NCBI GenBank assembly: GCA_902493345.1
Contig: CABUPM010000002.1
Location: 1-58,169 of the forward strand
Length of the DNA stretch: 58,169 bases
Reading direction: 5' to 3'
Origin: an uncultured Eubacteriales bacterium
Lineage (GTDB): Bacteria; Bacillota; Clostridia; Lachnospirales; Bianqueaceae
Made by a program: the position numbers and the translations under genes. Each line of letters starts with the position of its first letter. Position 1 is the first letter of the stretch. Shown piece after piece: positions 1 through 7,319 of the stretch. The notes beneath the pieces are model-generated. The model worked only from the letters and a program-made list of their open reading frames with translations. It ran no database searches and had not been told where the DNA came from.

Positions 1-951
1 CAATGTTCCATCAATACAAGCCTCAAAAATATCCACCAGATCACTCTTCAGCCGCGGCAGTATCACCTGCGTCTCAGGATCTCCAAATCTCGCGTTATAC
101 TCCAGCACCTTGGGGCCTTCCGGAGTCAGCATCAATCCAAAGTAGATGATTCCATGGAATTCTCTGCCTTCCTCTGCCATCGCCTTAACTGTCGGCTTAA
201 AGATATGCTCTACCGCATAAGCCTCATGCTCTGGCGTATAATATTTACTTGGAGAAAAAGTACCCATTCCTCCGGTATTGAGTCCCTGATCTCCATCGAA
301 TGCCCGCTTATGATCCTGAGCTGTTACCATCGGAATCACTGTCTTACCATCACAGAAAGACAAAACCGATACTTCCGGTCCTGTCATAAACTCTTCAATG
401 ACCAACGTATTGCCGGCACTGCCGAACTTCTTATCGACCATGATCTCATCTACGCCATCCATAGCCTCCTGCTCTGTATGGCAGATCAATACGCCCTTTC
501 CCAATGCCAGGCCGTCTGCTTTCAATACGATCGGATACTTCTGACGCTTTTTCAAAAAGTCCTTGGCTTCTTCACTGGAGGTAAATTCCCAAAAATCAGC
601 TGTGGGGATATGATATTTTTTCATCAGATTTTTAGAGAAGGCTTTGCTTCCTTCCAGAATCGCCGCATTCTTGCGCGGTCCAAACACTCGAAGGCCCGCT
701 GCTTCAAACGCATCCACAACACCCAGCATCAGCGGATCATCCATACCAATAACTGTAAGATCGATCTTTTCCTGCTGAGCGAATTTTACCAGCCCCTCTA
801 TATCTGTTGCCTTCACCGGAACGCATTCCGCAAGCGCTGCGATTCCCGCGTTACCGGGAGCGCAATAAATCTTCTCCGCCTTCGGACTCTTGGACAGCTT
901 ATGGACGATTGCATGTTCTCTGCCGCCGCTTCCTACGACCAAAATCTTCAT
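1..951 (-). CDS. purD: phosphoribosylamine-glycine ligase (partial, C-terminus off the window)
   Basis: PurD (GAR synthetase) joins glycine to 5-phosphoribosylamine with ATP, step two of purine synthesis, in the cytoplasm. The reverse strand reads MKILVVGSGGREHAIV at the N-terminus, then an ATP-grasp domain with KADGLALGKGV, NTGGMGTFSP and EYNARFGDPETQ, all characteristic of the family. About 317 of roughly 420 residues are present; the gene continues past base 1. The ATG at 951 is chosen over the in-frame ATG at 960 because AAAGG at 961-965 lies nine bases from the former and directly abuts the latter. It is the last visible gene of a purM-purN-purD run, 27 bases after purN. Confidence 0.96.
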   Translation of the reverse strand, partial: MKILVVGSGGREHAIVHKLSKSPKAEKIYCAPGNAGIAALAECVPVKATDIEGLVKFAQQEKIDLTVIGMDDPLMLGVVDAFEAAGLRVFGPRKNAAILEGSKAFSKNLMKKYHIPTADFWEFTSSEEAKDFLKKRQKYPIVLKADGLALGKGVLICHTEQEAMDGVDEIMVDKKFGSAGNTLVIEEFMTGPEVSVLSFCDGKTVIPMVTAQDHKRAFDGDQGLNTGGMGTFSPSKYYTPEHEAYAVEHIFKPTVKAMAEEGREFHGIIYFGLMLTPEGPKVLEYNARFGDPETQVILPRLKSDLVDIFEACIDGTL

Positions 952-978
952 ATTCTTCATCCTTTCGTATCGGATATC

Positions 979-1599
979 TTACTCTATAACCGCTTTACCA
1001 TCCTGTATCTTTATTCTTCCCTGCGTATACAGCTCTACCGCCTCCGGCAGCAATTTCCACTCTGCCTGTTCCATTACACGCTTCTGCAGTACCTCCGGCG
1101 TATCCCCTGGCAGAATCTCCACTGCCTTTTGCAGAATGATCGGTCCGGTATCTGTACCTCCGTCTACAAAGTGCACTGTTGCGCCTGTCACCTTGACGCC
1201 TCTGGCCAATGCCATCTCATGCACCTTAAGTCCATATGCACCAGGTCCGCAAAAAGAAGGAATCAATGATGGATGAATATTGATAATACGTCCTTCAAAC
1301 GCATCAATCACCGGCTTTCCCAATACCACAAGATATCCTGCCAGAACAATCAGATCAATCTTGCGTGTGAGAAGCGCATCTCGGAGAGCAATCTGAAAAT
1401 CTTCCCGCTCCTTATATCTTGTTGTCGGCAGATACACGGCTTCTATTCCATGTGCCTTTGCCCTCTCCAATGCGTATGCACCCTTACGGTTCGAAATCAC
1501 ACAGACAAACTCTGCGTTTTTCAAACCGCCTGCCTTCTTTGCATCCAGAAGTGCCTGTAAATTTGTGCCTCCGCCGGATACCAATACCGCGACTCTCAT
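979..1599 (-). CDS. purN: phosphoribosylglycinamide formyltransferase
   Basis: PurN transfers a formyl group from 10-formyltetrahydrofolate to GAR, giving FGAR, the third step of purine synthesis. The 206-residue protein has the N-terminal SGGGTNLQALLDA phosphate-binding motif and the catalytic core INIHPSLIPSFCG, followed by GATVHFVDGGTDTGPII, which supply the Asn, His and Asp of the family. Length is normal. Its ATG overlaps the purM stop by four bases (ATGA at 1596-1599), indicating translational coupling. Identification is secure. Confidence 0.97.
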   Translation of the reverse strand: MRVAVLVSGGGTNLQALLDAKKAGGLKNAEFVCVISNRKGAYALERAKAHGIEAVYLPTTRYKEREDFQIALRDALLTRKIDLIVLAGYLVVLGKPVIDAFEGRIINIHPSLIPSFCGPGAYGLKVHEMALARGVKVTGATVHFVDGGTDTGPIILQKAVEILPGDTPEVLQKRVMEQAEWKLLPEAVELYTQGRIKIQDGKAVIE

Positions 1600-2642
1600 T
1601 CCAGAATGACCTCCGGCGTCTCATGCTCGCTCTTGATCACTTCGCCAATGATATATGCCTTCTCTCCTGCCTTTTCCAGAACTTCTACCGCCTTGTCCGC
1701 ATCCAGCGCATTAACAGCAACAACCATACCGATTCCCATATTGAAGGTATTAAACATGCCGTGTTCGCTGACCTCGCCCTTTTCCTGCATCAGCTTGAAA
1801 ATCGGCGGAATCTCCCAGCTGCCACGAGCGATTCCTGCATCGAATCCTGCAGGAAGCATTCTCGGGATGTTCTCATAAAAACCGCCGCCGGTGATATGGC
1901 TGATCGCCTTAGGATCTACTTCCTTCTTCAGGGCCTCAATCGCGTTGACATAGATTCTGGTCGGTGTCAAAAGAGACTCTCCCAATGTGCAGCCAAGCTC
2001 CTCATAGTACTGCGTTACTTTCTCTTTGGCATCTGCATCATTCAATCCGAAGATCTTGCGCACCAGAGAGAATCCGTTGCTGTGTACTCCTGTAGAAGCA
2101 ATACCGATCAGCGCGTCTCCCTCTTTAATATTCTTTCCGTCGATTACATCTTTCTTATCTACGATACCCACAGAAAAACCGGCAATATCATATTCATCCT
2201 CAGGCATCATTCCCGGATGCTCTGCTGTCTCTCCGCCGATCAAGGCTGAATGGCCCTGAACGCAGCCTTCCGCAACACCCTTTACGATTTCGGCAATCTT
2301 CTCCGGTTCATTCTTGCCGCAGGCAATATAGTCCAGGAAGAACAGAGGAGACGCACCGGAACAGATAATATCATTCACGCACATTGCAACTGCGTCGATA
2401 CCAATCGTATCATGTTTATCCAACAGGAATGCTACCTTCAGCTTTGTACCTACGCCATCCGTACCGGATACCAAGATTGGTTCCTCCATCTTTTTCCCAG
2501 CGATGGAAAATAAGCCGCCAAAGCCGCCCAGATCCGTCACAACATTTTCATTAAAGGTTCTCTTCACATGCTCCTTCATCAGGGCGACGGCCTTATACCC
2601 AGCCTCTACATCGACTCCAGCATTTTTGTACTCAACTGCCAT
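1596..2642 (-). CDS. purM: phosphoribosylformylglycinamidine cyclo-ligase
   Basis: PurM (AIR synthetase) closes the imidazole ring of FGAM using ATP, giving AIR. The 348-residue protein shows GGFGGLFSI, the family motif SGTDGVGTKLKVA, ALIGGETAEHPGM, and the C-terminal HITGGGFYENIPRML. AAAGGAG lies just upstream of the ATG. The gene overlaps purN by four bases and follows an unknown membrane protein gene by 55 bases, so all four genes may share the promoter at 3432-3460. No purine riboswitch was recognised ahead of it. Confidence 0.97.
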   Translation of the reverse strand: MAVEYKNAGVDVEAGYKAVALMKEHVKRTFNENVVTDLGGFGGLFSIAGKKMEEPILVSGTDGVGTKLKVAFLLDKHDTIGIDAVAMCVNDIICSGASPLFFLDYIACGKNEPEKIAEIVKGVAEGCVQGHSALIGGETAEHPGMMPEDEYDIAGFSVGIVDKKDVIDGKNIKEGDALIGIASTGVHSNGFSLVRKIFGLNDADAKEKVTQYYEELGCTLGESLLTPTRIYVNAIEALKKEVDPKAISHITGGGFYENIPRMLPAGFDAGIARGSWEIPPIFKLMQEKGEVSEHGMFNTFNMGIGMVVAVNALDADKAVEVLEKAGEKAYIIGEVIKSEHETPEVILE

Positions 2643-2697
2643 GGTTTTTCTCCTTTATGCTTCAATAGTCTGGGGGAAATTCCCCTTCTTATTCATT

Positions 2698-3393
2698 TTA
2701 CTGCAATTCTTTCAAAAATTCAACAAACTTCTTCACGGATTCTGGATTTGGTGAATTTGCAATAATTCCAACGTATAACTCCTGATTTGTTCCAAATTCT
2801 GACTGAAAGAGCTCCGGTGTCCCTATCTTGATCAGCAGAGGATACGGGCCCTCATTCTTGATAGGCCTTCCCAAAGTATCATATTCCACCGTAACTTCGC
2901 AGCTTATGATCTCCAGGCCCTCCCGTTCTTCTTCTGTAAAAAATTCATCCAGATTATAGAAATATTCGGATTCGGCATATTGTTTCATAATATCTTCATT
3001 TCCAATGACAACATCAATGCTCTTTGCGGCAACCAGCGCCATAAACTTTTGAGCATTATAATATGCCGTCTGATACTCATCGTCTTTCATTAGCATGGCA
3101 GATACCTGGATCTCCTGCCGATCCGTACATAATTCCGGCAGCAATTCATTTAGCTTCTGCTGAATCGCCTCTGTTTCCAGATTGACATTTTCGCTGGACG
3201 CCGTAACGATCACTAATGAAGGCTTTTTCGGCGGATGGATTACATAATGATCTAGTGCCCACGCTCCGATCAATATCGCAATGATACCGATTACAATCGG
3301 CAGTCTATAATAATTATTGATGTGCGTCAGCTTTTCCCGGAATGTCATTTTCTTGAAAGCGGCTTTTTCTTTTTCTTTCTCGTATTTTAACAT
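2698..3393 (-). CDS. single-pass membrane protein of unknown function
   Basis: I do not recognise a named family. The 231-residue protein has a charged cytoplasmic N-terminus (about 1-30), one transmembrane helix (about 33-52, PIVIGIIAILIGAWAL), and an external domain of about 175 residues. The stretch KFMALVAAKSIDVVIGN followed by FYNLDEFFTEEE recalls extracellular solute-binding proteins, so a membrane-tethered binding-protein-like fold is possible; this is inference. GGAGG stands five bases before the ATG. The gene has its own promoter (3432-3460) and is followed by purM, suggesting it is the first gene of a purine operon, though no biochemical link to purines is visible. Confidence 0.75.
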   Translation of the reverse strand: MLKYEKEKEKAAFKKMTFREKLTHINNYYRLPIVIGIIAILIGAWALDHYVIHPPKKPSLVIVTASSENVNLETEAIQQKLNELLPELCTDRQEIQVSAMLMKDDEYQTAYYNAQKFMALVAAKSIDVVIGNEDIMKQYAESEYFYNLDEFFTEEEREGLEIISCEVTVEYDTLGRPIKNEGPYPLLIKIGTPELFQSEFGTNQELYVGIIANSPNPESVKKFVEFLKELQ

Positions 3394-3431
3394 TGTAACC
3401 TCCGTCTAAAAGATATAAAGTACTTTAGAAT

Positions 3432-3460
3432 ATTGTACCGGGCATTTTTTGATAATTCAA
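3432..3460 (-). promoter_or_regulatory. sigma-A promoter for the membrane protein-purMND unit
   Basis: On the minus strand TTGAAT (3455-3460) and TACAAT (3432-3437) are separated by 17 bases. It lies about 40 bases upstream of the start of the 231-residue membrane protein and downstream of radA, so the purMND group can be transcribed separately from uvrA-clpC-radA. Confidence 0.6.
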
Positions 3461-3497
3461 CGTTTTTCTGCAAACATCCTGTGAATAAATCGTTAAT

Positions 3498-4925
3498 TTA
3501 TAATGATGTCCATCCTCCAAAGAGTTCTCTCAAAAGGGAATACAGATGCCTTCTCTCTTCCACCGCAAGGCTTGTAAAGCTGCCTCTCTGTTCCTCCCGA
3601 AGCGCTCCTTCCGGGACATACGCCTTTGTAAACCCAAGTCTTTGTGCTTCTTTCAATCGGAGTTCCATGGACGGTACCCTCTTTAATTCTCCGGTTAATC
3701 CCACATCTCCGATAAAGACCGTTCCCTTGGGCAGTGGCTTTTCCCTCACCGAAGACGCTAATGAAACGATGACTGCAAGATTGACCGACTGCTGCGTTAG
3801 CTTCAGACCGCCTGTCGATTTCAGAACAACATTCTTATCGTACAGCGGCATCTTCCCGCGCTGTTCCAAAATTGAAATCAAGGTTGCCAGCTGATCCCGC
3901 TTCATGCATTCTGAGATTCTGGAGGGATAGGGAGTGAAACTTTGTGAAATCAATGTCTCCACCTCTGCAACCACAGGCCTCGTTCCCTCTTTTATCACTG
4001 TCAGCGCACTCCCTGTGACCGGTTCATCACGCTGCGTCATAAAGTATTCGGATGGATTCTCAATGGCCGTGAGGCCCTGCTCCTCCATCAAAAAGAAACC
4101 CATCTCGCCTGTGCTTCCAAAACGATTTTTGGTTGCGGAGAGAATTCGCAATTCTTCCTCTGTGTCTGCTTCCATATATAGGACCGTGTCCACCATATGC
4201 TCCAGCGACCGGACACCCGCCAATTCATCCTCCTTGGTTAACTGCCCTGTCAAAAAAACAGCTCTCGGATGTTCCGGATTTTTGGCAATACTCAGCAGCA
4301 CTCCTGTGCACTCCATCGTCTGTGTCGGTGTCCCTGGCCTGGATGTCAGCTCTGATAAAGCGAATGTCTGAATACTATCAATAATGATCAGCTGCGGATC
4401 CGTCTGTTCAACCGCACTCAATACTTCATTCATCGAAGAGGTGGACAGCACATAAATTCCTTCATGAATCCGCGGCAAAATCCGTTCCGCCCGTCTTCTC
4501 AGCTGGCTCTCACTCTCTTCTCCTGAAGCATACAGGACATTATATCCCTGCTCTGCCACTCTTTGCGCTGTCTGCAGCAGGAGTGTGGATTTTCCGGCGC
4601 CAGGCTTAGCCGCCAGGACCGTCATAGAATCCCGTATAATTCCGCCGCCGAGAACACGGTCCAATTCTCCGATTCCGGTAACCAACCTTTCACTCGCATC
4701 ATATCGTACCTGCTTCAGACGGCTGATCTTCGCGTTGCCCTTTGTGTACGTATTTCCTGCCGAAGAAGCCGTTGTCCTGCCCAGCACGGCGGATATATTT
4801 CCTTCCGCTTCGTTCACCGGCTTCATTTTATTCCATGTATGACATTCCGGGCATTGGCCAAGCCATTTGGCCGTTTCATACCCGCAGACCTCACAACGAT
4901 ACTTCTCTTTTTTCTTTGCAGCCAT
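3498..4925 (-). CDS. radA: DNA repair protein RadA
   Basis: RadA (Sms) is a RecA-like ATPase that acts at recombination intermediates and promotes branch migration. The 475-residue protein has the N-terminal C4 zinc finger (Cys11, Cys14, Cys25, Cys28), Walker A in AAKPGAGKSTLLLQ, Walker B near LIIIDSIQT, the RadA-specific KNRFGSTGE motif, and a C-terminal Lon-protease-like domain (about 300-475, including GDVGLTGELK). Length is normal. It starts four bases after the clpC stop; GGAGTAGGAAG precedes its ATG. clpC-radA adjacency is common in Firmicutes. Confidence 0.97.
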   Translation of the reverse strand: MAAKKKEKYRCEVCGYETAKWLGQCPECHTWNKMKPVNEAEGNISAVLGRTTASSAGNTYTKGNAKISRLKQVRYDASERLVTGIGELDRVLGGGIIRDSMTVLAAKPGAGKSTLLLQTAQRVAEQGYNVLYASGEESESQLRRRAERILPRIHEGIYVLSTSSMNEVLSAVEQTDPQLIIIDSIQTFALSELTSRPGTPTQTMECTGVLLSIAKNPEHPRAVFLTGQLTKEDELAGVRSLEHMVDTVLYMEADTEEELRILSATKNRFGSTGEMGFFLMEEQGLTAIENPSEYFMTQRDEPVTGSALTVIKEGTRPVVAEVETLISQSFTPYPSRISECMKRDQLATLISILEQRGKMPLYDKNVVLKSTGGLKLTQQSVNLAVIVSLASSVREKPLPKGTVFIGDVGLTGELKRVPSMELRLKEAQRLGFTKAYVPEGALREEQRGSFTSLAVEERRHLYSLLRELFGGWTSL

Positions 4926-4929
4926 CTTC

Positions 4930-7299
4930 CTACTCCATTTTCAGCTGTATTTTCTGATCCTCCGCCTCAATCATCAGACGCTTTCCAGGCTGTATTCTTC
5001 CATCCAAAAGCATCTGAGCGACTTCATCTTCAATCTCGCTTTGTAGTAACCTGCGAATCGGCCGGGCTCCATACGCCGCATCAAAGCCTTTTCTGGCAAT
5101 CTGCTTCTTGGCCTCCTGCATTAAAACTACTTCCGACACCTGTGTCGACTTCTGAATTCTGTCAGCGATTCCCGCAAACAAAAGTTCCACGATCTGTTCG
5201 ATATGTTCCTGACTCAATGGATGAAATACCAGAATGTCATCGATCCTATTCAAAAATTCCGGACGGAATAAGCGTTTCACTTCCTCCATCACGTTTTTCC
5301 GCATAGCTTCATACTTCTCTTTTTCTGTCTCTTCCGCCGCAAATCCCAGCCGAGCCGGAGCAATAATATTCCTTGCTCCGACATTGGATGTCATAATGAT
5401 TACCGTATTACGAAAATCCACTTTGCGTCCCTGCGCATCCGTAATCTGTCCATCATCCAGAATCTGAAGCAAAACATTGAAGATATCCGGGTGCGCCTTT
5501 TCAATTTCATCAAACAGGACTACACTGTATGGATGACGCCGTACCTTCTCCGAGAGCTGCCCTCCCTCTTCATATCCTACATATCCCGGAGGAGAACCCA
5601 ATAGTCTCGATACCGTATGCTTCTCCATATATTCCGACATATCCAGACGGATCAATGCCTTCTCATCTTCGAACAGCGCCTCGGATAAAGCCTTTGTTAA
5701 TTCAGTTTTTCCAACCCCCGTCGGTCCCAAAAACAGAAAAGACCCAATCGGCCGACGCGGATCCTGCAGTCCTGCCCGACTGCGCCGAATCGCTTTGGAT
5801 AGCTTCTGAACCGCTTCCTCCTGTCCAATCACTCTCTGATGCAGCCGTTCCTCTAACTTCTTTAACCGCTGACTCTCCTCTTCGCTCAATCTCTCTGCCG
5901 GAATCCCGGTCCATTCCGAAACGACCTGCGCAATTTCATTCTCACTCACACGACAGCTTCTCTTTCCAGATCTACGCTCCGATCCATGCGGTTCCTCGGA
6001 AAGCTTTTGAATGGCATCCATATCCCCCTGCAACAGCGCCTGTTCCAGCTTCTGTTCCCTATTGGGCAGCATATTTCTGCTTTGTTCTTCTTTCAGTCTT
6101 GCCTTGGCTGCCGCCTCATCCATGAGATCAATGGCTTTATCCGGCCAAAAACGGTCGTTAATATATCTTCCGGACAGCTTAACCGCGGCTTCCAGCGCCG
6201 CGTCTTCGATCGTTACTCCATGATGCTCTTCATATCTGGGCCGCAATCCCTTCAAAATCAGCAGTGTATCCTCTTCTGTCGGCTCCTCCACCCGTACGGG
6301 CTGAAACCTTCGCTCCAAGGCCGGGTCCTTTTCAATATACTTGCGGTACTCGTCCAATGTTGTTGCTCCGATTATCTGTACCTCTCCCCGTGCTAAAGCA
6401 GGCTTGAGCATATTGGAGATATCCATGGCGCCTTCTGCCGCTCCCGCACCTACAATCGTATGCAGTTCGTCTATAAACAACAGCACATTGCCCCTGTCCG
6501 CGATTTCCTCTAACAGGCGCTTTACTCTTTCTTCAAATTCTCCACGGAATTTGGATCCGGCAATCATCCCTGCCAAATCCAGCCGCAGCAAAACCTTATT
6601 GCGAAGCAATTCCGGCACATTGCCCTGAACCATTCTCATGGCCAGACCTTCTACAAGAGCGCTTTTCCCGACGCCCGCCTCTCCCAGAAGGCATGGATTA
6701 TTCTTGGTCCGCCGCAGCAGAATCTGAATGACTCGCTGCGTCTCCTTTTCTCTTCCGATTACCGGATCGATCTTACCCTCTTTGGCAAGCTGCAAAATAT
6801 CCTCACAATAACTTTGCAGAGCAAGCTCTGCGGAATTATCCGATGTTTCCGCCGCCGTTTCTGCCTTTCCCGGTTTGGGAACAGCGCTCTCTATCATACT
6901 TAATGCCTGCGGAACACGGATCCCTGCCTGTGCCAGATACAGCATTGCGGGAATCATCGGGCTCTTTAATATTGCCATAAGGACATGCTCCGTCCCTATC
7001 TGCAGTACTTCTGCCTGATGTGCCTCAGCCGCAGCATCCTCCAATAACTTGCGTCCCCTTGCCGATATCCGGAGCGGTTCCGCGCTCTCCAATGCAGGCT
7101 CTTCCATTTGTGGAATCATTTCAACAATATTGGCATATGTGATCTGCTGCGCCTTCAGAACCATAGCCGCCATACTCTCTTCCTGACTGAGAATACCCAA
7201 CAGAATATGCTCCGTCCCCACATAACGGTATCCCAGCGCCTCTGCCTCTCGCTCTGCTTGCTTTAATGCCTGTTTTAACTGTTTTGTATAGTTCTCCAC
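4930..7299 (-). CDS. clpC: ATP-dependent Clp protease ATP-binding subunit ClpC
   Basis: ClpC is an AAA+ unfoldase that feeds ClpP and controls protein quality and regulator turnover. It has a double Clp_N repeat (about 1-140), a first AAA+ module with Walker A GEAGVGKSALVEG, a short middle domain, and a second module with GPTGVGKTELTKAL and the family sequence SPPGYVGYEEGG. An LGF tripeptide at the expected ClpP-contact loop supports pairing with ClpP. A GTG start at 7299 is preferred because AGGAGG (7306-7311) lies six to seven bases upstream; the longer ATG frame from 7323 would place that SD inside the gene. The 789-residue length is slightly short for ClpC, mostly in the middle domain. 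The usual ctsR-mcsA-mcsB neighbours are absent; uvrA lies upstream. Confidence 0.93.
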   Translation of the reverse strand: MENYTKQLKQALKQAEREAEALGYRYVGTEHILLGILSQEESMAAMVLKAQQITYANIVEMIPQMEEPALESAEPLRISARGRKLLEDAAAEAHQAEVLQIGTEHVLMAILKSPMIPAMLYLAQAGIRVPQALSMIESAVPKPGKAETAAETSDNSAELALQSYCEDILQLAKEGKIDPVIGREKETQRVIQILLRRTKNNPCLLGEAGVGKSALVEGLAMRMVQGNVPELLRNKVLLRLDLAGMIAGSKFRGEFEERVKRLLEEIADRGNVLLFIDELHTIVGAGAAEGAMDISNMLKPALARGEVQIIGATTLDEYRKYIEKDPALERRFQPVRVEEPTEEDTLLILKGLRPRYEEHHGVTIEDAALEAAVKLSGRYINDRFWPDKAIDLMDEAAAKARLKEEQSRNMLPNREQKLEQALLQGDMDAIQKLSEEPHGSERRSGKRSCRVSENEIAQVVSEWTGIPAERLSEEESQRLKKLEERLHQRVIGQEEAVQKLSKAIRRSRAGLQDPRRPIGSFLFLGPTGVGKTELTKALSEALFEDEKALIRLDMSEYMEKHTVSRLLGSPPGYVGYEEGGQLSEKVRRHPYSVVLFDEIEKAHPDIFNVLLQILDDGQITDAQGRKVDFRNTVIIMTSNVGARNIIAPARLGFAAEETEKEKYEAMRKNVMEEVKRLFRPEFLNRIDDILVFHPLSQEHIEQIVELLFAGIADRIQKSTQVSEVVLMQEAKKQIARKGFDAAYGARPIRRLLQSEIEDEVAQMLLDGRIQPGKRLMIEAEDQKIQLKME

Positions 7300-7319
7300 C
7301 CTATCTCCTCCTGCCGCCA

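Noticed and set aside
154..1269. Long open frame of about 370 codons on the + strand
   Set aside because: It lies antisense to purD and purN, whose conserved motifs are unmistakable; its product is Cys/His/Leu-rich without family resemblance and it has no SD.
2673..2685. GGGGAAATTCCCC palindrome before purM as a terminator or operator
   Set aside because: The two arms meet with essentially no loop and there is no T tail; it could be chance and is not supported as an operator.
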